Source: Melastoma dodecandrum
Lineage: Eukaryota; Streptophyta; Magnoliopsida; Myrtales; Melastomataceae
Direction of reading: 5' to 3'
Assembly: GCA_029817715.1 (NCBI GenBank)
Contig: JARUPY010000533.1
Span: 2,686,001 to 2,750,000, forward strand
Length of the DNA stretch: 64,000 bases
The translations under genes and the position numbers were made by a program. The notes under the pieces were generated by a model. That model was not told the DNA's origin and ran no database searches. It worked only from the letters and a program-made list of their open reading frames with translations. Positions 1 through 9,993 of this stretch are shown here, in pieces (positions within the stretch are counted from its first letter, which is position 1; the number at the start of each line of letters is the position of its first letter).

Positions 1-1
1 A

Positions 2-3000
2 ATGTCCATTTGGGATGCAAAATCCCGTTTTCCATTTATCATCAGGGTGTATGCCAAGTTGCCAAAAGCCACTTTTAAGGTCAAACTTTGAAAATATTTT
101 TGCTTTGGCAAGTGAAGAGAACAATACCGTTCGTCTTGGTACAAGAAACTTATCATCCTGTAGGAACTGATTTAGAGGTTGATAATTTATAACTAACCTC
201 CGTTTCCCCCTGATCTGTTCTGAACGCTTGTTTACGTAAAACGCTTCACATGCCCACTGTGAGTCTGATGGCTCAATTAATCCCTGTTGTAATAGAGAAG
301 CACATTCTTCTTTTGCAGCTTTATTATCATCAGGATTCATACCTGAATGACTAGCCTTTGTGGGATTAATGTCTTCATTCTGCATGAATGGTAGTCGTAC
401 AAAGAACTTGGAATTCTTCCATAATGGATGAGGGCATTTCTGTAGAAATTCTTCATGACTTTCTGCAAAGGATGAGCTGAATAATTGTTTCATTCTTTCT
501 GCAGGCTCAATAGAAAACATCCGGGTTAGTGATGTGTATGGCTTGAAATTTCCATGATATTTGAGACCTGTAGACAAGATCATCAACTCAGGTAGTTTGT
601 GCAGAATGTTCCATCCAAGTACTATGTCTCTGCCTGGAAGATCTGTGACATATAAGGAGGATTTGATAATGCAGTTGTGAAAAAGCTTTATCTTTAAATC
701 CTTAGTCTTGTGAGTGGTTTGAAACACATCGCTTGATGCGGCCACAAATTTCTTCATGTATGGTACTAGGAATTCTCGTGGCACGAGAATCGGGTTAATC
801 ATACTTTCTGCTGCTCCAGTGTCTATGAAAGCAATGGCAGTAACTGGTCTATGGTACTTGGAAAAATATACCTGGACCTTTATATGTGGTGCCATTTGGG
901 AAACAGCAATGAGTGGGAGCTGTTGGCGTGAATCTTTTTCACTATCAGAGTCTCTTGTGATAATGATGGTACCATTATTAGATTCTTCAGAAGGTACTTG
1001 CCTTATAGGAATGACGGGGAGGTTCTGTCCTTCTGGATGAACTCTGATGGTGTATATTCCCTCTTCAAGATCCGTTTCTGAAAATTCTCCTTCAAGACAA
1101 AAAACTGTCTTTTTAGTTTGGAATTCTTCTAAGGAGAAAAGAGATTCAAGATCATCATCCCTCAGGGATGTCTGGGTGCATTCTTCAATTTGCGCCATTA
1201 AGCCTTTTCCCCTTCTGGGGCAGTTCTTTGCAAAGTGGTCAGGTTTGTTACAGATGAAGCATCTGGTGGACTTTCTTTGTGGTCCAACCTTCTTCTTAAA
1301 TCTGAGGAATCTCTTCCACTTCTTTGGAAACCTGCGTGATTTCTTAGGGAACTTTTTTCCCTTGAAAGAGTCATTCTTCCCATGCTTTGTCTTGTGGGGC
1401 TTAGTTCCTGGAGCACAAGAGCACAAGTCTTTGGTGGTACACTTAATTTTGTACCTGTTTTTCTTGGCTCGGCAGACTTGGTCTAGACGTTTGTCTTGAT
1501 TCAGAAATCCTTGGATGATTTCTTTCCTCTGGCATAGTTCATTGACCCCAGAGATAATTTCTTGCTGAATCTGTCCAACCGTTAGTTGAGCAATCCTAAC
1601 ATTCTTACTGATAAGGCTTTTCTCAACCATAGCAGATATAGGTGGTTCTATCGAAGATAGAAATACAGGTTTGTATGTATTGTCTCCACCTAAATGCAAG
1701 AATAGATGCAGCATTCTTTGGAAATGTTTATCCAAATCTTGTACCTTGTAAGAGCAGCATCTTCGCTGGAAGAATTCTGTCCTTTTTTCTTCCAAGAGGT
1801 CATTTGGGTTGCCAATTAGATGAAGGTGGAGGTTGTTCATGAAATTTGGCAAAGTCATGTTTACCATTTGGATTTGATCTTGTTCTGAGAACAAATTCCA
1901 CCATGTCTGCAAGGTGCCATGAAAATTGGAGGTTAAGTCTGTAAGGATATCAGAGGTATTATATACAGTTACCCTCTTGTGAATACACCACGCAAGAAAA
2001 TCTTGTATGCGCTGAGGCCATTGGGTTCGTGGTATGTCATCAAAGGTGAACTTGGTATTTCCCTCTGTTCTCCTAGGAGGAGTCTCTTCCATTGACTCAT
2101 CTGACTGTACTTCTTCCTGTCTATAGGTGCTAGTTTTTGTTTCTTCTCTGTCAGCCATGAACAAGTGAGGTAAATCTAAGAATGAGGTTTCTGAGGTAAC
2201 ACCAGATACCTGGTCTGTTTCATTTGTAGAGGTGCTTTCCTCGGAAGAGGAGGAAGTTTCTTCTGATGAGCTTTCAGAAGTATTAGATTCCTCATACCTG
2301 TCTGCCATTTGAATCTGAGAAGGCATAAACGGCGGGCACTGGGAGAAATAGCTTCCAATAGGATCATGGTTATCATAATAACCGTCAGAAGCATTATCAG
2401 AAAGACTGGGTGAGGACTGAAGAGTAGTCGATGTTACCCATTTCCTTGTTGGGCAATCAAGAGAGTCCTGATGTCCTCGGATCATTAACTGTTGTGTCTG
2501 AGGATTGGGACTAGATTGTGTTTCTGGACTGGGTGTACGGTGTCTTTCTGTAGGTTTGGAGCTTTCTGCTTTTCTTTTTCCTTCTCTAATCTCATTTTTT
2601 CTTCTGGATGACTTATGCTGTTCTCTAATAACTTCTCTAATTTCTGCAGGATCTTTCTTGCCAGCTTGTCCATACAGAGGAGGAGCGTTAGAGGATATTT
2701 GCATAAACGAAGCAGTCCTGTTGCCAAAATCTAGAATATCAAAAGGTTTTGAGATGGGATTCAGACTTAATCCATAGCTTTGTGGGATAACTTGTGGTCG
2801 TCCAAAGCTTAGTAGACTGGCAGGATCTGGTTGTTTGTTTAGATCCACTTGCTTGTCTTCTAGGATCTTGATCTGCCTTTTTAGCTTGGCGATCTCATCA
2901 TCTGGGTCAGCCCTGAAATAAGAAGGGTATTTTCCTTTCTCAAAGTTATCTAACCTCTTATGAAGAGATTGGAGCATCGCCTGATTTTTATCCTGATGTG

Positions 3001-4369
3001 CGTGTATCTTTGCGCTGAGCCTGGCTTCTGTTCCTGTCAAAAGTTCTTGGACAGTGTCTATCTTTCTGCAGATAGTATTGAGTCCTGCATTTTGGGCTAA
3101 GGCATTCTGGCTTTGCCAATTAAGGACATTCTCTGCAATACTATTTCTCAGGGGTTCACCGTGTGCATCAACACCTGTGGGAATAGGAATCTTGGAACAA
3201 TATTTAATACCGTCAATAGTTTGTTCATTCTGAGGTGGGAAGTTTAGTTCTCCAGGTCTTCCCATCATCATGATTTCTGATGGTGTGCAGGTGGGTGTTA
3301 GCTCTGCAGCCTCTTGAGCACAACTGGTTGGTAGTACAGCCTCTGGTACTGGGATTATCTGCGAAGACAGATTCTTCTTTTGCCATTTAAGAATATTTTT
3401 GTAGCAGGGTAATACCTTAGAAGGCTGTTTCTTGGGCCTTTTCTGTTGGGCCTGATCGATCAGAAATTGCCATGCTCCATAATCTGTTGCGATTTGCGGA
3501 GCAGCATCTGCCTCATCATCCTTAGATGGTCTGTCATCCTGGTCATCATCATCACTGTCAGAATCAGAGTCTACAGGTTTTCTTTGTCCTGACTTCTTTT
3601 TTCTCCTGGTATCCTCTTCATCGCTTGAGAGATGTTCATCTTTGCATCCGCAAATATCTGAGGAACAAACATCCCAATAGCAGTGGTCAGTTGCTGGATC
3701 TCTGAAGTGGTATGTTTCTTGTCCCTGTTCATCAAAAGAATGGATGATACGGTTAAGGGGATCAGGTTTCTTCTGCTGAGGAAGAGGTTGCATCATGAAC
3801 ATGGTTGGGAAAATCGAAGGAGTTGGGGCATCCTTCTCATGTGACCGGTCAAATTTGATGATAACGGTGCCATCCTTTTCTCTGATGAACTTTGTTTCAG
3901 ATGATTGGATGGGCTTGACCTTCTGCTGGGTCTTCTCATAGTTAGTGATCCATCTTTCAGGCAAGAGCTTGAGGAGGTCATTTCTGCTTATCTGCCTAGG
4001 TACATACAAGCATGTAGGAGCTTGTGAGTTATGGTAATCACTTCGGATGAGTAGAGCATCACCGTTATTATCAGCAACGTTGAGGTCTAGTGCATGATTC
4101 TGCACTCTATAAGCCATCTGGTAATGCATGGTTGCCTCAATGGATTTCTCATCTTGTTCTGGTCCTGCAATCTGGACCTGTACTTGTAAGGCATCCAGTA
4201 TGTTGGAATCCTGTAGAGACATACAGAAGTTGGGATAAAGTGTAACAAATACTGTCCCAGCATTTAGTGTGGTTTCTACGGTGCCGATACAAGCATGTTG
4301 ATATCCCCCCAACAATGAGGTATAATATATGATTTGTAGTAAATGAAAATGGGATTTTGAATTTATATT
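2..4369 (-). CDS. endogenous pararetrovirus (Caulimoviridae) polyprotein, partial at both ends
   Basis: One minus-strand frame is free of stop codons from 4369 to the left window edge, about 1,456 codons; I checked every codon. Domains follow the caulimovirid order. A 30K-type movement protein segment lies at about 4340-3800. A long acidic linker with a coiled-coil-like stretch lies near 2950-2750. A capsid region covers about 2150-1300 and ends in a CCHC zinc knuckle at 1261-1220 (C-x2-C-x4-H-x4-C). A pepsin-like protease has its D-T-G at 823-815. The start of reverse transcriptase includes R-L-V-I-N-Y near 205-185 and F-D-L-K-S-G near 85-68. A single fused frame of this type suggests a florendovirus- or petuvirus-like element. 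The right end is broken: the N-terminal part of the movement protein is missing and an in-frame TAG lies at 4370-4372. RNase H and the rest of RT lie outside the window. Family assignment is firm; genus is inference. Confidence 0.88.
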
Positions 4370-4410
4370 CTAGAAACAAGAAAAATATTTACCCTTGTCG
4401 TGTACAGATT

Positions 4411-4420
4411 AAATATAAAA
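4411..4420 (+). promoter_or_regulatory. TATA-like box upstream of the SMR-like gene
   Basis: An A/T run reading aaatataaaa lies about 128 bases before the ATG at 4548. It sits in the 175-base gap between the broken viral frame and the SMR-like gene, so any core promoter of that gene must lie here or inside viral DNA. Position and composition are the only evidence. Confidence 0.35.
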
Positions 4421-4547
4421 TGCATTTTCCCATAAACCGTAAAATTCTATCTTAGAAATCCTTCCTTTTGCCCCACGTAGAATTTTCTCGTGTTCCTCTC
4501 ACTCGATCGTCTCCCCTCTCCCACTTCCACTTTGGATTCTCCCTCGA

Positions 4548-4892
4548 ATGGAAGAAGACCAACGACGGAATGAGCCGCCCCCTATTACAGTCTCCAAATC
4601 CGTGATCGAGGGCCTGTGCGCTCTCGTATTGGAGACTTCCCTGAATGGAACGTCATCCGATGCCGAGGGCTTGGGGAGGAATCCTGAGGAGGCCCGCCTT
4701 TCTCCTCCTAAACTGATTCGAGTTCGAGGGGAAAATGTGGGGCTCGAATCGGACGAGTGCGCCACGCCCAAGGGAGTGGAGTACCGGATTCCCAAGATGG
4801 AGACTTGTCCACCTGCTCCAAAGCGTCAAAAGAACTGGAACGTCGAGAGATCGCCAGTGAGGGAGCCTACCGAGGCACCGGTGCAGGGATGA
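4548..4892 (+). CDS. SIAMESE-related cyclin-dependent kinase inhibitor (SMR-like)
   Basis: Single-exon frame of 114 residues. The plant SIM/SMR signature is visible: a C-x-T-P element at residues 71-74, I-P at 81-82 and C-P-P-A-P-K-R-Q-K at 87-95, the last being the conserved proline-basic motif of the family. SMR proteins are small nuclear inhibitors that bind CDK-cyclin complexes and promote endoreduplication or cell-cycle exit under developmental or stress signals. Length fits the family (about 80-130 residues) and plant SMR genes are usually intronless. The carboxy end lacks the F-F-x-P-P-D-L-E type cyclin-interaction motif seen in many members, so this may be a divergent subgroup. The gene stands alone, with broken viral sequence about 180 bases upstream. 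Confidence 0.75.
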   Translation: MEEDQRRNEPPPITVSKSVIEGLCALVLETSLNGTSSDAEGLGRNPEEARLSPPKLIRVRGENVGLESDECATPKGVEYRIPKMETCPPAPKRQKNWNVERSPVREPTEAPVQG

Positions 4893-5730
4893 GACAATGA
4901 TGTGGTCCTAAAGGGGCCACAACGCGTAAAGAAAGGAGGAGCCGACTTCAGGTCGGATCCTCGGGTCGATGTAGACTAGCTAGAAGCTAATGTGGTTTAG
5001 GGCTAAGGGGCTTTTGTATCAGGGATTAGGGTTTGACAATAACCAGCCGTGATTTATCGTTCAGGGGCCAGTGTAGTCGGTTTAACCTTCGCTATGAGAA
5101 GTAACAATATTCGCAATTTTAGCATCTTCGACGGCGGAAAGGTTACAGAGTCCTCGATATACGGTACGAATATACGAAAAAGCACGCGAAATTCGAATGG
5201 AGGGAAAACAAAAAACGGAAAAGGCAATCAGCCAAATGCAAGCTATGGCGCGCTAATTCCATTGGCTTAATGGCTGCAAGGATAGAGTGACCAAGAAGGA
5301 TGGTTTAGTACGGAGCGGGATCTTTTCTTCATCGAGGGAACGACGCATGATTAAGATAATGACAAGGAAGAAAATGGGAATTCAATCTTGGCGTGGAGAG
5401 TGTAATTGTTTGCGTATAATTTAATTCTTTTTTTTTTTTTTTAGTTTTGCCTAATTTAGTGTTGCCACTACACCGTCAGCCCCCAGAACAGCTGGTTTCA
5501 TTTCACGCCTCTTGCCATAAAACAAACCGAGGGAAAATCGAAACGCTAGGGGATCAAATTGAAAAATATATATTAAAATTGAGGATCAATCTGATATTTC
5601 ATCACGGGCCTTCCAATTCTTTTTTGGGGAAAAAACCCTAACTTTTAGGGCGCGAACTCGAAACGGTTCGAAACGGCCAATCCTTGTCAGAAAGGAACGA
5701 TCTTTAGGCTCATAATCCAAATCCCTTCAA
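4893..5730. other. spacer between SMR-like gene and CHMP7-like relic
   Basis: No coding sequence is supported. There is a poly-T tract near 5429-5442 and a purine-rich stretch near 5330-5400. Short open frames here have no recognisable motifs. The last 100 bases are probably the former 5' leader of the CHMP7-like gene. Confidence 0.5.
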
Positions 5731-7955
5731 ATGGCAACGATGGATTACGGAGCGGTCACGGAATTCGTGCGATGTGAAGTCCCCGATTGGGACGACGACG
5801 TGATGTCGGCCGCTCGATTCAAGGCCTTCAGCGGTCAGAGGTCCGATTGGGAGCATAAGTACGTCTTCCGGAAGGAGTTGATTGTCAAAGTAGCTCGTCG
5901 TTTTGGGATCCTTGCTGTTAATGTTGCGGAGGTTTGTACGGGGGTCGTTGGATTGTTTTGTGTTTTTGGGCGTTCTTGGTGGAGGGGATTGCGAGTGATC
6001 TTAAGTTGCTGTTTGTTCTTGAGGGAGGTTGCAGGTGAAGGAGTGGTGATTGACTCCTTTGTGTATTGATCACGAGCTGGCAATCTTCTTCCCGGGTTTT
6101 TGTTTAGTCGTTTCTTGAGCCTGATATGATATCATTTGAGTCACTAATGGTAAAAAAATTTACTGACTGCTTCTAGTTAACTCAAGGCAAAGTACCGTCG
6201 TCCACTTTGACCTTTTTCTCCAATGACCGAGCCACTTTGATGGCTGATATAGTTCGATGTTGTGTTTCTGCAAATCCGGTGCTCCCGCATGTGTTTGGTG
6301 AATTTATTTGGCAGATCTATTTCTTTACATGTTTGGGTTTGGCTTCACTTCATTTTTCCAGTCTTTGATGTAAGATGAAGGTGATGCCATAAGTCAATCT
6401 CAGAGGTCCAACTATTGGACCACTGGCCCAAATTGGGGGAAAGCAAGGCGTTTGCTGGCGAAGCCTGCTTCTGGATAAGTCTTGCAGGATGATCTCATTC
6501 TTATATCTTCGCTTAAGGTCTGATTGTTGGTGCCTTCACATGATGTCTTTGCTTGTTGCAATGCTTGTCCATGCCACTGAAGTAACAGAAAAGTCCAATG
6601 CACTGTTGCCCCGGTGATGAATATGTGTGTGTGTGTGTTGGTTTTGTCAATAATGTGTTTAGTTTTTTCCTTGTTATATTATGTCAACAGGATAGAGCAT
6701 CTCAAGCTATCAAAGAGTTATCCAAGAGCAGCTGAACTTCTTCTTGTGTAATTACAAAGAGAAGGATCCGGGAAATATGAGGAGTATTTGAAGAGGCGTC
6801 TGTCATTTTGAGCTATTTGTTGGTACGTTCTAAATCTCTCTCCTTATCCATTCGTAAAATGGAATTAACAGAGGTAACAGAGATTTCATTATCTTATGCT
6901 TTATGGACTTTCTACTTTTCCAGAGCTATTTTGCTTGTCCACAGATAAATCACCTTATCTTTAGAAAATTAACTTATCCTCTAAGAAATTTGTTGGCTCG
7001 TCTGATCTGCTGGTTGTCCCGAGTGTCTCCAGCCTTGACTGGGACATTCTGCACCTGATTTGGAGTACAGAAAAACGTCAGCAACAACTTGACTTGATCG
7101 ATAGCTCCACAGAAAGCAAGTGTGCTGGTAATTGTCTGTCGTGAGGCATGTACTGAGCTACCAAAGGAGTTTATTTAAAATGTGGAGGTTGAAAATAACA
7201 TATTTCTGGTTTTTCATTGTCCTAAACGAACCTTATGTCAATCCGTGCTCAATCGTAATTTTTCCTTATCCCTCCCTTTTTAACCATCCCAGGGCAAGAT
7301 CTTCTGCAATAGCTTCATTAAAATGTGGAAACAAGATAATCTCATTTAGGCATGAGAGGGAAATGAAGTCGAAATCTGAGAATAGAGCTAAATGTGCCTC
7401 GCTTTTGACCGAAGTGGAACAAGTTCTACATGGTATCTATGACGCAGAATATGCCAGAAAGGCAGTAACAGCTAATGGAGCACAATCCTATATTGCCTGG
7501 TGGTGTCAACAGGCATTGTTCTTGGTAATTCACTGAATTCTCAAGTTTGTACCTTCATAACGTTATACCAGGTTTCTGATGCTGTAAATGCCGATGCTCG
7601 TGCTACAAAAGCTATTATGATCAATGCCGAAGAAGTGGAACGTTGCGTAGGAGAACTAGAAGAGGACATCCATTCGCAAAAAGAAGTTGATATGGCACTG
7701 GGTACATGAGTGTTCCTCTCTTGTATGCTTGTGCACAATTTTATTGAAGAATTCACTCATTGGTAGTTGCTTTCAGGGTAGGTTCCTTTTGCTGGGATCG
7801 AGGATGAGGATGTTGAAGATGAGCTATCGGAACTGGAGTTACTGGTTCGCAAGGAAGAGTCAAGTGTCGAATAGGGGGCAACTGCCACAAGGAACCAGGC
7901 GGAGGACAACAATGTCGCATCATTAATTGATGCTCTGCTGAAAATCAAGCTTTAA
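5731..7955 (+). pseudogene. decayed CHMP7/SNF7-family ESCRT-III-related gene
   Basis: Exon 1 (5731-5931, 67 codons) reads cleanly and matches the plant CHMP7-like amino terminus, with the conserved run V-P-D-W-D-D and the block A-R-F-K-A-F-S-G-Q-R-S-D-W-E. A GT donor follows at 5932 and an AG precedes 6035, but the next exon opens V-K-E-W then TGA (6047-6049) where functional genes continue. Downstream, SNF7-domain pieces survive in separate blocks. One, at about 7380-7480, includes A-K-C-A-S-L-L-T-E-V-E-Q-V-L. Another lies at about 7572-7710, with E-E-V-E-R-C-V-G-E-L-E-E-D-I. An acidic tail follows at about 7795-7955. Shifts or stops separate the blocks. CHMP7 proteins act at endosomes and the nuclear envelope. 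I see a pseudogene; exon 1 alone could still be transcribed. Confidence 0.72.
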
Positions 7956-8195
7956 GATGCCATGAACGACATTCCTAGAGAGCATGTATGGTTTTCTGGA
8001 CTTTCGTCAAGGAAGGGGTCTTCTAGACACCCCATGCTCGATGCTGGTTCTGTTTAATGAGAGGGCTGTGTATGCATATCGATTGTGTCCTGTAATATGA
8101 AATCAAAGCATAGTGAATTCTTTTATTCTCAATTCTTCACCTTTATGTACATTCTCCAAGTGGAAAGCCGCATCATTTCTGAGATGTCCAAAGTT

Positions 8196-9719
8196 CTACG
8201 CAATGTCACCAGAGCCTGGCCGACCCGCAGAATCCAGGAGATCGGTAGAGGGAGCTTGGGTGGACAAAGACGGTGCTGACGGCTGCCCAAAGGATGCAAT
8301 GAAGGGGGGAATATGTGCCATGGACTGCAAACCCAATATCCCGCTTCCAAGAGATGGGGTGGGTGTTCTGGGGTAATGTGAGATCGGGAACTGTATTCCT
8401 CCGCATCCGACTCCTGCTCCAATGTTCACCCCCCTCGGAATGTTCACAGCTGGAAATTGATTCAGGTATGGTGCGTACATCTGTTGGATTCCCGTAGATA
8501 ACATCATGGGAGGGGACATATACATCGGTGATCCCGTCGACAGAACCTGAAACTGCTGCAGAGAGTCAGGTAATCGTATCTTACCGTACTTCTTTGAGAA
8601 ACAGCTTATGTAAATTTCCAAAGTTTTACATGAAGCTGCCGCTGAAGCGTCTGGAGATAGTCAATGGCCTCGTCCAGAACCGCAACTTGATCCGCCTTCT
8701 TCTACAATGACAAAGCAAAGATGAGTCAGGTAATCGAAGAAGAAAGCGTAAATGCTATAGAATGGATTGCGCTTAAAGAAAATGCCCTGCATGGTAAGAC
8801 AGACCTGGTTGCAGTTCGGCAAAAGCTCCTGCAACACCCTCAACTTCTTGTCGACTCTCCCACTTCGTCTCTGCGTGTTCATGATGAGAATCAATTGCCA
8901 ACTTATCAAATCAATCAAACTCTATGTCGACCAATTGCACACTAGATTCCTTACTCTTTCCGACGAGCTATGATAAACCGAGGCCCGGTGAGCCTTGGCT
9001 CGTGATGATCTTTCCGTCCTCTCAGAATCCTCGCTCTCGCACTCGCTCTGTAACAGGTTCAGAGATTAGTTGCGATGAGACCAAGCTCGGAGTGATCCGA
9101 GGCGGAAACTGATGATAGTTGTGCCACATTTGCTTACATCTGTCCCACTTTGGGACGAAGACTGGCAATCCTCGTATCTTCTCTTCAGAGGTACCCCGGG
9201 ATTGTTCGAAGCGCCCTGGGAGCATGATGATGGGGCTGGGACATGCGGATCACAGGTTTGTCGTCGGAATCGCCCCCCTTTCTCTTCCATGGACGAAGCT
9301 CGTAACGACGGTCCTAGGAGCCGTTCAACAGGTCCGGGTTTTCCTGTAGGCTCCACGTACCGGGAGACGTTGTTTAGCTCTTCGTCAGCTGGGGAGGATT
9401 TGGAACCAACCTTCTCATCGGGACCGCATGTATGGCGGGGAGTTCCTCCAGTGTCGTTGTTCATGCCCACAACTTTCCGAGCAAGACCGCTGTTGCAAAC
9501 AGACAACTCCTCGAGACAGCACCTCCCTCCTCCAGCAGCTCTAAGGACGGTGGGCCGCCGGAAGAGGGAGAAGTTGACGTTCTTTGCCGGGCAGATCTCT
9601 CCGGCTCCACGGGGGGAGTTCAAGCCGGTCCCGAATCCGACCTCTCCAACCTTGGAGGAGGAAACCCTAGGGCGATCTCCATCTCTGGGGGATGGCGGAG
9701 GACGTTGATGAGTGGCCAT
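8196..9719 (-). CDS. PIF-like basic helix-loop-helix transcription factor, atypical
   Basis: Five exons join in phase 0: 9719-9138, 9047-8955, 8870-8805, 8695-8630 and 8546-8196, giving about 385 residues. Exon 1 carries N-F-S-L-F-R-R-P, typical of phytochrome-interacting factors. Exons 2-3 hold the basic region and helix 1 (H-S-S-S-E-R then R-R-S-G-R, followed by L-R-V-L-Q-E-L-L-P-N-C-N). Exon 4 holds helix 2 (V-L-D-E-A-I-D-Y-L-Q-T-L-Q). Exon 5 is a proline/methionine-rich tail (Y-M-S-P-P-M-M-L) like those of PIFs. Two oddities stand out. The arginine that normally follows the H and E base contacts is serine, and the active-phytochrome-B-binding motif (E-L-x-W-E-N-G-Q) is not found in frame or just upstream. 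It may be an HFR1-like non-DNA-binding regulator or a gene that has lost its front. Start and splice sites are inferred by alignment from memory. Confidence 0.68.
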
Positions 9720-9823
9720 CGTGTCCGTGAGTAATTCCCTCGTCTAGGAACAGTATTTAACACCCTCGCCGGCGGTATGGGCCGGGGGGATTCAGTGTGT
9801 TAGCGATGAGGGTGAGAGAGCGC

Positions 9824-9851
9824 GAGAGAGAGAGAGAGAGAGAGAGAGAGG
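9824..9851. repeat. (GA)n microsatellite
   Basis: Fourteen uninterrupted GA units lie about 105 bases upstream of the PIF-like start codon, in the position of its 5' leader or promoter. Confidence 0.9.
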
Positions 9852-9956
9852 GATGCTCTTTTTTGCAACAAACAAGGCAACTGGAAAGTCTTTTTGTATT
9901 TATCTCATCATCCAACAAAAGTGTGGGGTCATGTGCGTGGTGGTGGGGTTGTCCGT

Positions 9957-9993
9957 CCCATTCCATCCCATCCCATCCCCATCCCATCCCCAT
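9957..9993. repeat. CCCAT-type short tandem repeat
   Basis: Seven imperfect copies of a 5-6 base unit (ccat, cccat, ccccat) lie between the GA repeat and the intergenic region. Confidence 0.75.

Noticed and set aside
1047..1499. Plus-strand frame of 150 codons
   Set aside because: Lies opposite the zinc-knuckle and capsid part of the minus-strand viral frame; composition is that of an antisense shadow.
9112..9708. Plus-strand frame of 198 codons
   Set aside because: Exactly opposite exon 1 of the PIF-like gene, and without recognisable domains.
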